DNA of 64,000 bases, taken from positions 2,480,001-2,544,000 of the forward strand of contig NZ_CP028924.1 in the NCBI RefSeq assembly GCF_003061515.1, in the 5' to 3' direction. The translations under genes were made by a program, and so were the position numbers. The first letter of the stretch is position 1, and each line of letters begins with the position of its first letter. Source of the stretch: Colwellia sp. Arc7-D (GTDB lineage: Bacteria; Pseudomonadota; Gammaproteobacteria; Enterobacterales; Alteromonadaceae). The notes under the pieces are model-generated. The model made no database searches. It saw only the letters and a program-made list of their open reading frames with translations, and was not told where the DNA came from. Below, piece after piece: positions 1-9,503 of the stretch.

Positions 1-405
1 CCAAACTAAAATGGGTTTAGTAAATTCGTGTATCAGTTGATCTACTTGATACTCTAGTGAGAAAAACTCATGCCCAAAAGATGCAATAATAGTTTCGTCA
101 TTGATTATACTAGCCGATGTTTGTGTTAAGTAATTCGACTCAATGTTAGCGCTATTTTCTCTTTCCTCTTTAAGCGCATGGCATAAGCTAACAACATCAC
201 CACCAGCGCAAAAAGCTTTATCTCCTGCCCCTTGAATAATTACCATGGCAATTTCATCATTGCTTTGCCATGCCAGTAGTTGTTTATGCAATAACACAAA
301 CATACTCATGTTAAGAGCATTAAGCGATTTTGGGGCATTTAATTCTGCAAATGCAATGCGCTTATTATTTTTTGTCTTTATTTCGCTAAATATTACCGGT
401 GACAT
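1..405 (-). CDS. 3-hydroxyisobutyryl-CoA hydrolase, N-terminal part (runs off window)
   Basis: This crotonase-fold protein is cut by the left edge, so only about 135 N-terminal residues are visible. The start is the ATG at 403-405, preceded by AGGA at a 6-base spacing. The visible part contains the oxyanion-hole motif GAGDKAFCAGGDV and then a segment reading FFSLEYQVDQLIHEFTKPIL, which is typical of the HIBYL-CoA hydrolase branch and not of plain enoyl-CoA hydratases. That family cleaves 3-hydroxyisobutyryl-CoA to free 3-hydroxyisobutyrate in valine breakdown. It follows the AcuI-type gene by 51 bases on the same strand, so it is probably co-transcribed with it. A generic enoyl-CoA hydratase/isomerase is the alternative. 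Confidence 0.8.
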   Translation of the reverse strand, partial: MSPVIFSEIKTKNNKRIAFAELNAPKSLNALNMSMFVLLHKQLLAWQSNDEIAMVIIQGAGDKAFCAGGDVVSLCHALKEERENSANIESNYLTQTSASIINDETIIASFGHEFFSLEYQVDQLIHEFTKPILVW

Positions 406-456
406 ATTAATCCTTAACTTTGTATTTACACATATTATATTTTGAATAAATGGCGG

Positions 457-1470
457 TTAATCTAGGCTCGCATCAATTTCAACTACGGTTCGTCCAGTAA
501 CACTACCTTCGACATAAGCGTCAAACGCTTGAGATAAATCAGCAAATTTAATGGTGGTAGGAGAAATAAGATCGAGCTTAGTAGGTTTTAAATCGCTAGC
601 TAAGCGCTTCCATCCTTGTGTTCTAACCGATAAGGGCATTTCAACTGAGTTAATACCAAGCAAGCTAACACCACGTAAAATAAAAGGCATAACCGTTGAT
701 TCAAGTTTGTAACCACCAGCCAAGCCAATCGAAGCAATATTGCCCCAAATGTTTGTTGTGCGAGTTAACCAAGCTAAAGTATCACCACCAACATTATCAA
801 TCGCCCCGCCCCATTGGGCATTTTCTAATGGCTTGGTACCCATTTCAATATCATGACGATTAATTAACTTGCTTGCTCCCAACGCTTTTAAATAGGGTTC
901 TTGTTCTGTTTTACCCGTATAGGCAATAACTTCATAGCCAATATTCGACAACATGTTAATCGCAAAACTGCCGACACCACCCGTAGCACCCGTAACAACA
1001 ATTGGGCCTCGTTCTGGTATTTGACCGTTATCTTCCATTCTCTGTATCGCAAGCGCCGCAGTATAACCGGCAGTGCCTAGCGCCATAACATCACGTAAAC
1101 TCATACCAATAGGCAAGTTAACGATTGAGTCTGCCTTAACACGGGCATATTCACTATAACCACCATCATAAAGCTCTGATAATTGCGCGCCACAAACTAG
1201 CACTTTATCGCCGGTCTGAAAACGCGAGTCTTCAGAGCTAACGACAACGCCTGATAAATCAATGCCGCCGACTAATGGGTAAGTTCTTAAAATGCGACCT
1301 TTACCCGTTGCTGCTAGCGCATCTTTATAGTTAATGTCTGAATAAGCAACCTTAACAACCACTTCGCCAGCGGTTAAGTCGTTTAGACTAATCTGCTCGA
1401 AACCGCTGGTAATGTTTTTATCATTTTTATGAATACGAAATGCGGTGAATTTTTCTGGTATGTTCAGCAT
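457..1470 (-). CDS. acuI: AcuI/YhdH-type NADPH-dependent acrylyl-CoA reductase (MDR family)
   Basis: This is a zinc-free medium-chain reductase of about 337 residues. The N-terminal GroES-like half contains YSDINYKDALAATGKG and VGGIDLSG. The Rossmann half carries VTGATGGVGSFAINML, the NADPH-binding loop. These are signatures of the YhdH/AcuI family, which reduces acryloyl-CoA to propionyl-CoA. I chose the ATG at 1468-1470 because AAGG lies 7 bases upstream; the in-frame ATG at 1489-1491 has no ribosome binding site and abuts a large inverted repeat. Its neighbours handle short acyl-CoAs, which fits a detoxifying or propionate-forming role. The exact substrate is inferred; the family was long called quinone oxidoreductase. 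Confidence 0.85.
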   Translation of the reverse strand: MLNIPEKFTAFRIHKNDKNITSGFEQISLNDLTAGEVVVKVAYSDINYKDALAATGKGRILRTYPLVGGIDLSGVVVSSEDSRFQTGDKVLVCGAQLSELYDGGYSEYARVKADSIVNLPIGMSLRDVMALGTAGYTAALAIQRMEDNGQIPERGPIVVTGATGGVGSFAINMLSNIGYEVIAYTGKTEQEPYLKALGASKLINRHDIEMGTKPLENAQWGGAIDNVGGDTLAWLTRTTNIWGNIASIGLAGGYKLESTVMPFILRGVSLLGINSVEMPLSVRTQGWKRLASDLKPTKLDLISPTTIKFADLSQAFDAYVEGSVTGRTVVEIDASLD

Positions 1471-1494
1471 ATTAAGCGCCTTTTTATACATAAT

Positions 1495-1533
1495 ATTAAT
1501 GGCTGAACTTCGTGATGAAATTCAGCCATTAAT
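1495..1533. repeat. 13-bp perfect inverted repeat upstream of acuI
   Basis: ATTAATGGCTGAA at 1495-1507 is repeated in inverse orientation at 1521-1533, with a 13-base loop. It lies between the acyl-CoA dehydrogenase and acuI, directly before the acuI start region. Neither side has a T-tract, so it does not look like a simple intrinsic terminator. It could be a 5' leader hairpin, a processing site or an operator. The rest of the gap between the two genes (1471-1643) shows nothing else I can name. Confidence 0.5.
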
Positions 1534-1643
1534 AAAGTAGATTTACGTAATGTTAAAATCAATTAGCATTCAATAAAACATAGACCAAAACAATTAAACT
1601 TTAGTCCCGTTTAGCTCAGTTTAGCCCAGTGATTTAGCAAACC

Positions 1644-3439
1644 TTAATGGTTATAATTAAAGAGGTTTTCTGGCATAGCCATTAATGATTTACTACCGGC
1701 TTCAATGGCATGAATATGACCATCAATTCTTGGCAATAATCGTTCATTAAAAAATACACCAACATAAAGCTTTGCTTGATAAAAATCTTCATCTTTATGT
1801 GCTGATGACTTTTCTGCCATCAAAGCCCACATATAGGCATAGCTTAGTAAACCAAAGGCGGCTAAGTAATCGCTTGCCGAGGCACCAACCATATTTTTAT
1901 CTTGATCATGCTCAGCAATAATTAACCCTGTCACTGCTTTTAATTTTTCTAGAGCAACAGCTAAAGGTTGAACAAAACCAGTCAATGCTTGGTTATCGGT
2001 ATGTTGGTCGATAAATGTTGTTATCTCAGTAAAATAGACATCAAGAAACTTACCCTTATTGGCAACGACTTTACGTCCGAGTAAATCCAATGCTTGAATG
2101 CCATTAGTGCCTTCGTAAATTTGAGCAATACGCACATCGCGTACGAGTTGTTCTTGGCCCCATTCACGCACATAACCATGACCACCAAAAACCATTTGCC
2201 CTAAGTTACAGCTTTCATAAGCCATATCGGTCATAAATGCTTTAGCAACCGGCGTTAATAATGCAACTAAGGCTTCGGCTTGTTGTTTTTCAACATCATC
2301 ATGCGAGAACTTAACAATATCGAGTTGTTTAGCTACATAGGTAGAGAAACAGCGGCCACCTTCGTTGACGGCACGCATGGTTAGCAGCATTTTTCTAACA
2401 TCAGGATGAACGATAAGCGAGTCAGCTTTTTTATCCGCTGATTTAACACCTGTAGCGCTGCGGCCTTGAATACGTTCAATGGCGTATTCTGCCGCTTGTT
2501 GATATGAGGTTTCAGCCGCACCAACGCCTTGAATGCCCATGCCTAAACGTTCATAGTTCATCATCGTGAACATGTAATTTAAACCTTTGTTTTCTTCGCC
2601 AACTAAAAAGCCTGTAGCGGTATCAAAGTTCATCACACAAGTTGCTGAACCTTTAATGCCCATTTTGTGTTCAATTGAACCACAAGTAACCGTATTTCTA
2701 GCGCCTAAGCTGCCATCATCCTTTAATAAAAATTTAGGCACTACGAACATAGAAATACCACGAGGGCCTTCTGGTGCGCCCGGTATTTTTGCTAACACTA
2801 AATGGATAATGTTTTCAGTTAAGTCTTGCTCACCGCCAGTAATAAATATTTTGGTGCCCGATAAAGCAAAACTACCATCATCTAACGCTTCCGCTTTTGC
2901 GGTCATAATACCTAAATCGCTACCGGCATGTGGCTCAGTTAAACACATAGTGCCAGCCCATTTACCAGAGTACATGTTCTCAAGGTAAGTTTGCTTCATT
3001 TCTTCACTGGCATGTGCACTCAGCGCTAAACTAGCGCCAGCTGTTAGCATGGGATATAACGCGAATGATATAGAGGCTGATTGGGTCATTTCTTCGACAA
3101 ACGATTGCAGCATTTTTGGCATACCCATACCACCATGCTCAGGATCGCCACTTAACGCCCCCAACCGCCTTCGCAATACATTTGATATGCTTTAGCAAAA
3201 CCGTCAGGTGTAGTTACCTCACCGTTTGACCAAGTAGCACCTTGTTCATCACTGTTTCGATTTAACGGCGCAATCACTTCAGCGGTTAATTTCGCACCTT
3301 CAGACAAAATGGCATCTGCCGTGTCTTTATCAATCAACTCTGCTACAGCAGGCATGGTTGTCCAGAGCTGTTCAGCGTTAAAAACTTCGTGTAACAAAAA
3401 TTGCATATCGCGCATTGGCGCTTGGTAATTACTCATCAT
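1644..3439 (-). pseudogene. large acyl-CoA dehydrogenase (DmdC/FadE-like), interrupted by a one-base frameshift
   Basis: The two parts together would make a protein of about 598 residues, the normal size for acyl-CoA dehydrogenases with the extra C-terminal domain. The N-terminal part (to the stop at 3152-3154) has the family opening YQAPMRDMQFLLHEVF. The rest has MCLTEPHAGSDLG, the FAD/substrate loop, and QIYEGTNGIQALDLLGRKV. The frame breaks inside a run of five G on the coding strand (3158-3162): TGG GGG CGT TAA is read where one more G would give TGG GGG GCG TTA and join ALSGDPEHGG. The start could be the ATG at 3439 or 3436. The gene follows icmF by about 28 bases and probably shares its transcript. 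Relatives act on 3-methylmercaptopropionyl-CoA or other acyl-CoAs; the substrate here is unknown. The break may be a base-calling error. Confidence 0.85.
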
Positions 3440-3467
3440 TCGCACTCATTAGGTTATTGAAAACAGA

Positions 3468-6400
3468 TTACATGTTGCGACGGTATTGGCCGCCTGCTTC
3501 AAATAGTGAATTTACAATTTGTCCTAAAGAACAAACCTTACAAGCATCCATCATCAGTTCAAAAATGTTTTCATGTTTAATTGCCGCTGTTTGTAAGCGT
3601 TTAAGTAATACTTCTACTTCAGCTTCATTGGCTTTATTTAAACTTGCTAACATTTCAATTTGATAGGTTTTTTCTTCTTCAGTGGCACGAATAACTTCTT
3701 CAGGCACAATTGTGGGTGACCCAGTTGAACTTAAGAAGGTATTAACACCAATAATAGGGAACTCACCTGAATGCTTTAAGTGCTCGTAATGCATACTTTC
3801 TTCTTGAATTTTTCCACGCTGGTACATAGTTTCCATCGCGCCCAGTACACCACCACGTTCATTAATACGGTCAAATTCAGTTAATACTGCTTCTTCGACT
3901 AAATCGGTTAACTCTTCAATAATAAACGCGCCTTGAATTGGGTTTTCATTTTTAGAAAGTCCTAATTCACGGTTGATAATTAATTGAATTGCCATTGCAC
4001 GACGAACACTGTCTTCAGTCGGCGTTGTGATTGCTTCATCATAAGCATTAGTATGCAAAGAGTTACAGTTATCGTTGATAGCGTAAAGCGCTTGCAAAGT
4101 AGTACGAATGTCATTGAAATCAATTTCTTGTGCATGCAATGAACGGCCAGAGGTTTGAATATGGTATTTCAACATTTGTGCACGGGCATTAGCCCCATAT
4201 TTATTCTTCATCGCCTTTGACCAAATACGACGAGCCACTCGGCCAATTACCGCATATTCTGGGTCAATACCGTTTGAGAAGAAGAACGATAAGTTTGGAC
4301 CAAACTCGTTGATGTCCATACCACGGCTTAAGTAATATTCTACAAACGTAAAGCCATTCGCTAAAGTTAACGCCAATTGAGTGATCGGGTTCGCGCCAGC
4401 TTCTGCAATATGGTAGCCAGAAATGGATACTGAGTAAAAATTACGCACACCTTTATCAATAAAATACTCTTGTACATCACCCATTAAACGCAATGCAAAT
4501 TCAGTAGAGAAAATACAGGTATTTTGAGCTTGATCTTCTTTTAAGATATCCGCTTGTACTGTACCGCGAACCAAGGTTAATGTTTTCGCTTTTATCGTTT
4601 TGTAGACTTCTGGTGGCAACACTTGATCGCCCGTAACACCCAATAACATCAAGCCTAAACCGTCGTTACCTTCTGGTAAGTTGCCTTGATATTGCGGACG
4701 TTCACAGCCTTTGCCTTGGTAGATTTTTTTAATCGTTGCAGCAACTTCTTTTTCTAAACCATTTTCAGTGATAAAACGTTCACATTGTTGATCAATGGCG
4801 GCATTTAAGAAGAAACCTAGCAACATTGGCGCTGGACCATTAATGGTCATTGAAACTGAAGTCATGGCATGGGCTAAGTCAAAACCAGAGTAAAGTTTTT
4901 TAGCATCATCCAAACAACAAATTGAAACACCGGCGTTACCAATTTTTCCGTAAATATCAGGACGAATAGCGGGATCGTTACCGTATAAGGTTACCGAGTC
5001 AAACGCGGTTGATAAACGTTTAGCTGGCATTCCTTTAGAGACATAATGAAAACGACGGTTAGTACGTTCTGGGCCACCTTCACCGGCGAACATACGTGTT
5101 GGATCTTCACCTTCACGTTTAAATGGGAACAAACCAGCGGTGTATGGGAATTCACCGGGTACGTTTTCTTGTAGATTCCACTTTAAAATATCACCCCAGC
5201 CTTGATACTTAGGCATGCTGATTTTTGGAATTGCACTACCTGACAACGATTTTGTATGCGTTTGAATTGAAAGCTCTTTATCACGTACTTTAAATTTAAA
5301 TTCAGGGTCTTTATAACGCTGAACTTTATCTGCCCATTGCTCTAGTAATAGTTTATTTTTTGGATCTAAGTCTAACTCGACATGAGTATATAATGTTTCA
5401 AGTTGAGCAACTAAACCTGCTGACACATCTGTCTCAGTTTCTTTTGCTGTTTCAATCGCTTGATGAATGCCATAAAGTTTTTGAGCAACGGTTGTTTGTT
5501 TTTCAACCCAAGCGTCGTAACCACGGTTACTTTCTGATATTTCAGATAAATAACGAATACGGTTGCCAGGAATAACACTACTCTTATTCGCTAACGTGCC
5601 TTCAGTAGATAAAAGATCACCAACGGTTAAGCCTGACTTTGTATTTAACGCTGTGATCACCGCGTTGTATAACTCGGTCATGCCACGGTCATTAAATTGT
5701 GACGCGATAGTACCGTATACGGGTACTTCATCATCGCCGGCTTCAAACATGCCACGGTTACGTTTATATTGTTTTTTCACATCACGCAGTGCATCGAGTG
5801 CGCCACGTTTATCAAATTTGTTTAATGCGATAATGTCAGCAAAATCTAACATATCGATTTTTTCAAGTTGTGTTGCCGCACCGTACTCTGGTGTCATCAC
5901 ATATAAAGAAACATCAGAATGCTCTTCAATTTCGGTGTCTGACTGGCCAATACCTGAAGTTTCTAAAATAATTAAATCAAAGTCAGTCGCTTTTAAAATA
6001 TCGAGCGTGTCGTTCACATACACTGACAAGGCTAAGTTAGACTGACGTGTTGCTAGCGAGCGCATATAAACACGGTCGTTATTCACCGCGTTCATACGAA
6101 TACGGTCACCGAGTAAAGCACCACCCGTTTTACGCTTTGACGGATCAACCGACACAATAGCTATTTTGCTATCATCGGTTGCCATTAAAAAGCGTCGAAT
6201 AAGCTCATCTACTAAAGATGATTTACCTGCACCACCGGTGCCAGTAATACCTAATACCGGAGTTTTACTGATCGCGGCAATCTTACGAATTTTAGTCAGG
6301 TCGCTTTTATTTTCTTCTGGTGCGTTTTCTGCCGCTGAAATTAAACGCGCAATGGCTTGTTTTTTATCTTGTAGTGGCACGCCTTTTTTTAAATTGGCAA

Positions 6401-6863
6401 CGTCATCTTTTTTAACGTTTACGCCAGTTTTAAAATCACAGCGTTCTAACATGTCGTCAATCATGCCAAGTAAACCAAGAGCACGACCATCATCAGGTGA
6501 GTAAATACGAGTGATACCATAATCTTGCAGCATTTTAATTTCGTCAGGTAGAATAACGCCACCGCCGCCGCCTACTATACGAATATGTTCACAACCGCGC
6601 TCTTTGAGCAGGTCATACATATATTTAAAATATTCGTTATGGCCGCCTTGATAAGAGGTCATGGCAATGGCATTCGCGTCTTCTTGAATCGCGGTATTTA
6701 CCACTTCTTCAACACTTCGATCATGACCAAGATGAATAACTTCAGCACCGCTTGATTGCAAAATTCTACGCATAATATTAATAGCCGCGTCGTGACCATC
6801 AAACAATGATGCCGCTGTTACAATGCGAATTTTATTTTTTAACTGATATCTTTCAGTATTCAT
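3468..6863 (-). CDS. icmF: Fused isobutyryl-CoA mutase (B12 domain + G-protein chaperone + mutase)
   Basis: This 1131-residue adenosylcobalamin enzyme interconverts isobutyryl-CoA and n-butyryl-CoA. Residues 1-145 form the B12-binding domain, with His24 in LFDGHDAA as the expected lower axial ligand. The MeaI-type GTPase chaperone follows, with the Walker A loop GTGGAGKSS near 208-216 and NKFD. The C-terminal half is the mutase barrel, with [12 protein letters not shown] and [19 protein letters not shown]. Two substrate-pocket positions match isobutyryl-type enzymes and not methylmalonyl-CoA mutase: Phe in TAGLFPFKR and Gln in DQAQNTCIF (the pair known as Phe598/Gln742 in Geobacillus IcmF). 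It heads a minus-strand cluster with an acyl-CoA dehydrogenase and is divergent from an AraC regulator. Some IcmF-like enzymes act on isovaleryl/pivalyl-CoA. Confidence 0.95.
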   Translation of the reverse strand: MNTERYQLKNKIRIVTAASLFDGHDAAINIMRRILQSSGAEVIHLGHDRSVEEVVNTAIQEDANAIAMTSYQGGHNEYFKYMYDLLKERGCEHIRIVGGGGGVILPDEIKMLQDYGITRIYSPDDGRALGLLGMIDDMLERCDFKTGVNVKKDDVANLKKGVPLQDKKQAIARLISAAENAPEENKSDLTKIRKIAAISKTPVLGITGTGGAGKSSLVDELIRRFLMATDDSKIAIVSVDPSKRKTGGALLGDRIRMNAVNNDRVYMRSLATRQSNLALSVYVNDTLDILKATDFDLIILETSGIGQSDTEIEEHSDVSLYVMTPEYGAATQLEKIDMLDFADIIALNKFDKRGALDALRDVKKQYKRNRGMFEAGDDEVPVYGTIASQFNDRGMTELYNAVITALNTKSGLTVGDLLSTEGTLANKSSVIPGNRIRYLSEISESNRGYDAWVEKQTTVAQKLYGIHQAIETAKETETDVSAGLVAQLETLYTHVELDLDPKNKLLLEQWADKVQRYKDPEFKFKVRDKELSIQTHTKSLSGSAIPKISMPKYQGWGDILKWNLQENVPGEFPYTAGLFPFKREGEDPTRMFAGEGGPERTNRRFHYVSKGMPAKRLSTAFDSVTLYGNDPAIRPDIYGKIGNAGVSICCLDDAKKLYSGFDLAHAMTSVSMTINGPAPMLLGFFLNAAIDQQCERFITENGLEKEVAATIKKIYQGKGCERPQYQGNLPEGNDGLGLMLLGVTGDQVLPPEVYKTIKAKTLTLVRGTVQADILKEDQAQNTCIFSTEFALRLMGDVQEYFIDKGVRNFYSVSISGYHIAEAGANPITQLALTLANGFTFVEYYLSRGMDINEFGPNLSFFFSNGIDPEYAVIGRVARRIWSKAMKNKYGANARAQMLKYHIQTSGRSLHAQEIDFNDIRTTLQALYAINDNCNSLHTNAYDEAITTPTEDSVRRAMAIQLIINRELGLSKNENPIQGAFIIEELTDLVEEAVLTEFDRINERGGVLGAMETMYQRGKIQEESMHYEHLKHSGEFPIIGVNTFLSSTGSPTIVPEEVIRATEEEKTYQIEMLASLNKANEAEVEVLLKRLQTAAIKHENIFELMMDACKVCSLGQIVNSLFEAGGQYRRNM

Positions 6864-7137
6864 CTCATACTCTCTTATTTGTCAAAATCGCTGTTTCATA
6901 ATAGCTGCTTCGGTTTTGGAAATAGTTAACAGCAACATCATGAAGCAATAATTACCTTAAATTCACAACCTAGTTAGTACTCATGCACTAGTTTTAGTCG
7001 TAAAACTCGATAATGGAAACTTAATGTAGAAATTAGAACACACTGAAAATGCAATGAACATTGATTTTATTGTCAATTTAATGGACTATATTGTGATTAG
7101 ACCACCAAGATAACACCGACAATAATTATAGGTTGAT

Positions 7138-8079
7138 ATGTCAACTATCAAACAAAAAAATTTAACTGATATTCGTTTATTTATACCTGTATTTTTATTA
7201 AAAAAGTTATCTAAGCACCGGTTAACTGACGGGCTATATCCAGTTTCTTTAGGCATAACACAGGCCAATAACAACTATAAGTTGCAACACGATAATAGCC
7301 ATTGCCATCGCTTGATTTATTGTTTGTCAGGTACGGGTAAATTATACTACCAAGGTAAAGAAAAAATAATAGAACGTGGCGATCTTGTTATTATCAATGC
7401 CAACACCCCTTTTAACTTTACGCTTGAAAAATCTAAACATATCGCCGCTAAAATTAGTCACAGTGAAAAGCAACTCAGTAACCGTGATAGCAAAGCGACT
7501 AACAATATTGTTTACTGGATTAACTTTACAGGTACGTTAGCACAAGACTTTGCCGATCGACTGCTAATGAAAATGGATAATGGTGTCGCGCACGTAGGTG
7601 TGCTGAATAATATTGTCGGCGATTTTGATCATCTACTCGCATTGGGGGCGCGCGGCTATACAGCAACCAACGTTATTCATGCCGTGCATATTTTACAGCA
7701 AGCTTTAAGCTTTCTCGCATTGCAACTACGTTTAACCATGTTTAACAACAGTTCGAGCTTTGATTTAGAGGCGGTTGAAGCATTGATGCGTAACAGCTTG
7801 CATCAAGAATTGAGCTTAGATACGTTAGCGCATTATAGCCAATTATCTAAATTTCATTTTGCGAAAAAGTTTAAGGAGTTAACCGACAGCTCCCCTATTC
7901 AACACTTTATTAATATGAAAATTCAGCATGCTTGTTCACAACTCGATAATAGCGATATTGCCATTAAAGACATTGCTAGTGGCTTAGGCTATAGCGACCC
8001 TTACTATTTCTCTCGCTTGTTCAAGAAATTAGTCGGTATTTCACCAAAACAATATCGTGACTCTCGCCATAGCTCATAA
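7138..8079 (+). CDS. AraC-family transcriptional regulator with cupin sensor domain
   Basis: This 313-residue protein has an N-terminal AraC-type cupin domain (RLIYCLSGTGKLYYQGK, then ERGDLVIINANTPFNF). The C-terminal DNA-binding domain, roughly residues 213-310, has two helix-turn-helix units; the second reads IASGLGYSDPYYFSRLFKKLVGISPKQYR in consecutive pieces, the family hallmark. It is transcribed divergently from icmF across a 274-base gap (6864-7137), so the icmF cluster is its most likely target. The ligand is unknown. This type often senses small carboxylates or sugars bound in the cupin. I did not find a clear palindrome in the gap that could be called its operator. Confidence 0.88.
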   Translation: MSTIKQKNLTDIRLFIPVFLLKKLSKHRLTDGLYPVSLGITQANNNYKLQHDNSHCHRLIYCLSGTGKLYYQGKEKIIERGDLVIINANTPFNFTLEKSKHIAAKISHSEKQLSNRDSKATNNIVYWINFTGTLAQDFADRLLMKMDNGVAHVGVLNNIVGDFDHLLALGARGYTATNVIHAVHILQQALSFLALQLRLTMFNNSSSFDLEAVEALMRNSLHQELSLDTLAHYSQLSKFHFAKKFKELTDSSPIQHFINMKIQHACSQLDNSDIAIKDIASGLGYSDPYYFSRLFKKLVGISPKQYRDSRHSS

Positions 8080-8190
8080 AAATTAGATCTTGTGCGCAAT
8101 AGTTTGTTAGACTCTGACATTTCAGACAACCCTATCAACACTGAGCATTTTTATGCTAGGTGTTAACTGGCTTTATATAACGGCAACTTA

Positions 8191-8224
8191 GGTTTATTCA
8201 AGCCATGGTTTATTCAAGCCATGG
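8191..8224. repeat. 16-bp tandem duplication with a partial third copy
   Basis: GGTTTATTCAAGCCAT at 8191-8206 is repeated exactly at 8207-8222 and then begins again as GGTTCATTC. It lies in the 272-base gap between the AraC gene and the small oxygenase-like gene. It looks like slipped-strand duplication. Nothing else in this gap is recognisable apart from AT-rich sequence. Confidence 0.7.
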
Positions 8225-8351
8225 TTCATTCTTAAATAACTAAATAAACTCATTGACGTTTCATCGCTTGTAATTGACATTGTTTAACCCAATATTATTG
8301 GGTCTGAGTGTTATAGATATTGACTATTAAGCTCAAAATAATGGAGTGGCT

Positions 8352-8651
8352 ATGATCGCCAAAGTAACAAACAAAGCAATTTTTGCTAGTAGAATTTTTT
8401 CTATTAATTTTGTCACCTACCCTACTCACCATAGTGTGATGAAACACAGTGATCCGGTACAGAAAGGACGTTATTACAAACTTAATTTTGTGTTGGTGAA
8501 AGCTAAAGTCGGTGGCGTGTTTGAATGCTCAAACTGCATTATAAATTTATTTAATCGGGTATATCTTTTTCGCCCAGATAAATATGAACACAGTGTATCT
8601 AAAATTGAGTCGGGAAAACGGGTATTGTTGAGCTTTGCGCTGAATATCTAA
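8352..8651 (+). CDS. Minimal 2OG-Fe(II) oxygenase-like protein
   Basis: This gene encodes a 99-residue protein with the order of motifs expected in the double-stranded beta-helix core of 2-oxoglutarate/Fe(II) oxygenases. It has HSD (His32-x-Asp34), then KLNFVLVKAKVGGVFEC, then LFRPDKYEHSVSKIESGKR with the distal His80 and Arg90. Known family members usually have 150-230 residues, with N-terminal helices that are nearly absent here. The ATG at 8352 is preceded by GGAG at 5-base spacing; an in-frame GTG lies at 8346. It stands between an AraC regulator and a PiuC hydroxylase/siderophore receptor pair on the opposite strand. The function and substrate are unknown. It could be a free-standing core, or a decayed remnant of a longer enzyme. 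Confidence 0.6.
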   Translation: MIAKVTNKAIFASRIFSINFVTYPTHHSVMKHSDPVQKGRYYKLNFVLVKAKVGGVFECSNCIINLFNRVYLFRPDKYEHSVSKIESGKRVLLSFALNI

Positions 8652-8749
8652 CGACATAGCTAACCTAGTAAATAGTTTATTTAATTAGCATTTTACTGAT
8701 GTTAGCGTTGTATTGAGTTGTTTTTTAGCGATAAAAAGCAAAAGTTTTA

Positions 8750-9430
8750 CTACAACTGCGCAAACTGTCGAATTAGGTTGTGGTAAACATTGTGCAAATT
8801 ATCTAATTCAGTTCTTGAGGTTTTATTTTCTTTAATAAGGTTTTGTATCGTTTGATCTAACTGATAAAGATTTTGACGAATAGTGGCATCTGAAATCATG
8901 CTTTGCATCCAAGTAATGGCGGCAACGCGTTGCCCTTGTGTTACAGCGGTGACTTTATGCAAGCTACTTGACGGATATACTACCGCATAGCCAGCAGGCA
9001 GTTTAATTGACTGCTGACCAAATTCGGTAGATATAATTAACTCCCCACCTTGATATTCTTCAGGCTCACTCAAAAATGTGGTCATTGACATATCACTGCG
9101 TAATACTTCAGAGCTACCTGGAACTCTCATTATTGCAGCATCAACATGATAGCCATATTCTTGAGTTTCGCTAAAACGATTGAAACAAGGTGGAAATATT
9201 TTATTAGGTAAAGCAGCTGATACAACTTTCGGTGTTTCGCCAATGCGCGACAATAGCTGGTTAGCTAATTGACGCACATGGTTATCAGTGGCATCAGCTT
9301 GATTGTTATTTTTCACCGAAGCCGCCATACCCATCGCTGTATTGCCACCATCACCCCAAGGGGCGTTAGCAAGCTGTTGACGATAAGCATTAACTTCTTC
9401 TTTAGATAATATTTTTTCTATAACAATCAT
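8750..9430 (-). CDS. piuC: PiuC/YbiX-type PKHD hydroxylase (Fe(II)/2OG-dependent)
   Basis: This 226-residue protein has the metal triad of the PKHD hydroxylase family: His95 and Asp97 in YGYHVDAAI, and His158 in SSSLHKVTAV, followed by Arg168 in GQRVAAITW, which should hold 2-oxoglutarate. Proteins of this family are commonly encoded beside catecholate siderophore receptors and are iron-regulated. Here the gene lies 73 bases downstream of such a receptor on the same strand, so the two probably form an operon under the Fur-like site upstream of the receptor. The natural substrate of the family is not settled; a modified siderophore or a protein residue are both possible. Confidence 0.9.
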   Translation of the reverse strand: MIVIEKILSKEEVNAYRQQLANAPWGDGGNTAMGMAASVKNNNQADATDNHVRQLANQLLSRIGETPKVVSAALPNKIFPPCFNRFSETQEYGYHVDAAIMRVPGSSEVLRSDMSMTTFLSEPEEYQGGELIISTEFGQQSIKLPAGYAVVYPSSSLHKVTAVTQGQRVAAITWMQSMISDATIRQNLYQLDQTIQNLIKENKTSRTELDNLHNVYHNLIRQFAQL

Positions 9431-9503
9431 TACGATTACTTTACCTGTTTAACTCAATTCTACTAAGTTTCTATCAGAAACTAATACCATGGATTTAGTT
9501 TTA

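Noticed and set aside
1535..1555. Possible LiuR site near acuI (TTTACGTAATGTTAAA)
   Set aside because: Only one arm matches; the second half is not the reverse complement, so the palindrome needed for a MerR-type dimer is missing.
2587..2988. Plus-strand open frame of 133 codons
   Set aside because: It is the antisense shadow of the acyl-CoA dehydrogenase coding region and has no family-like motifs or ribosome binding site.
3150..3170. Programmed -1 frameshift in the acyl-CoA dehydrogenase
   Set aside because: The G run could allow slippage, but no stimulatory structure is evident, the family is normally encoded in one frame, and a second gene in the window shows the same G6-to-G5 loss, which favours a sequence error.
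5563..6504. Plus-strand open frames opposite icmF
   Set aside because: They lie entirely antisense to the clearly conserved icmF gene; their existence follows from codon bias.
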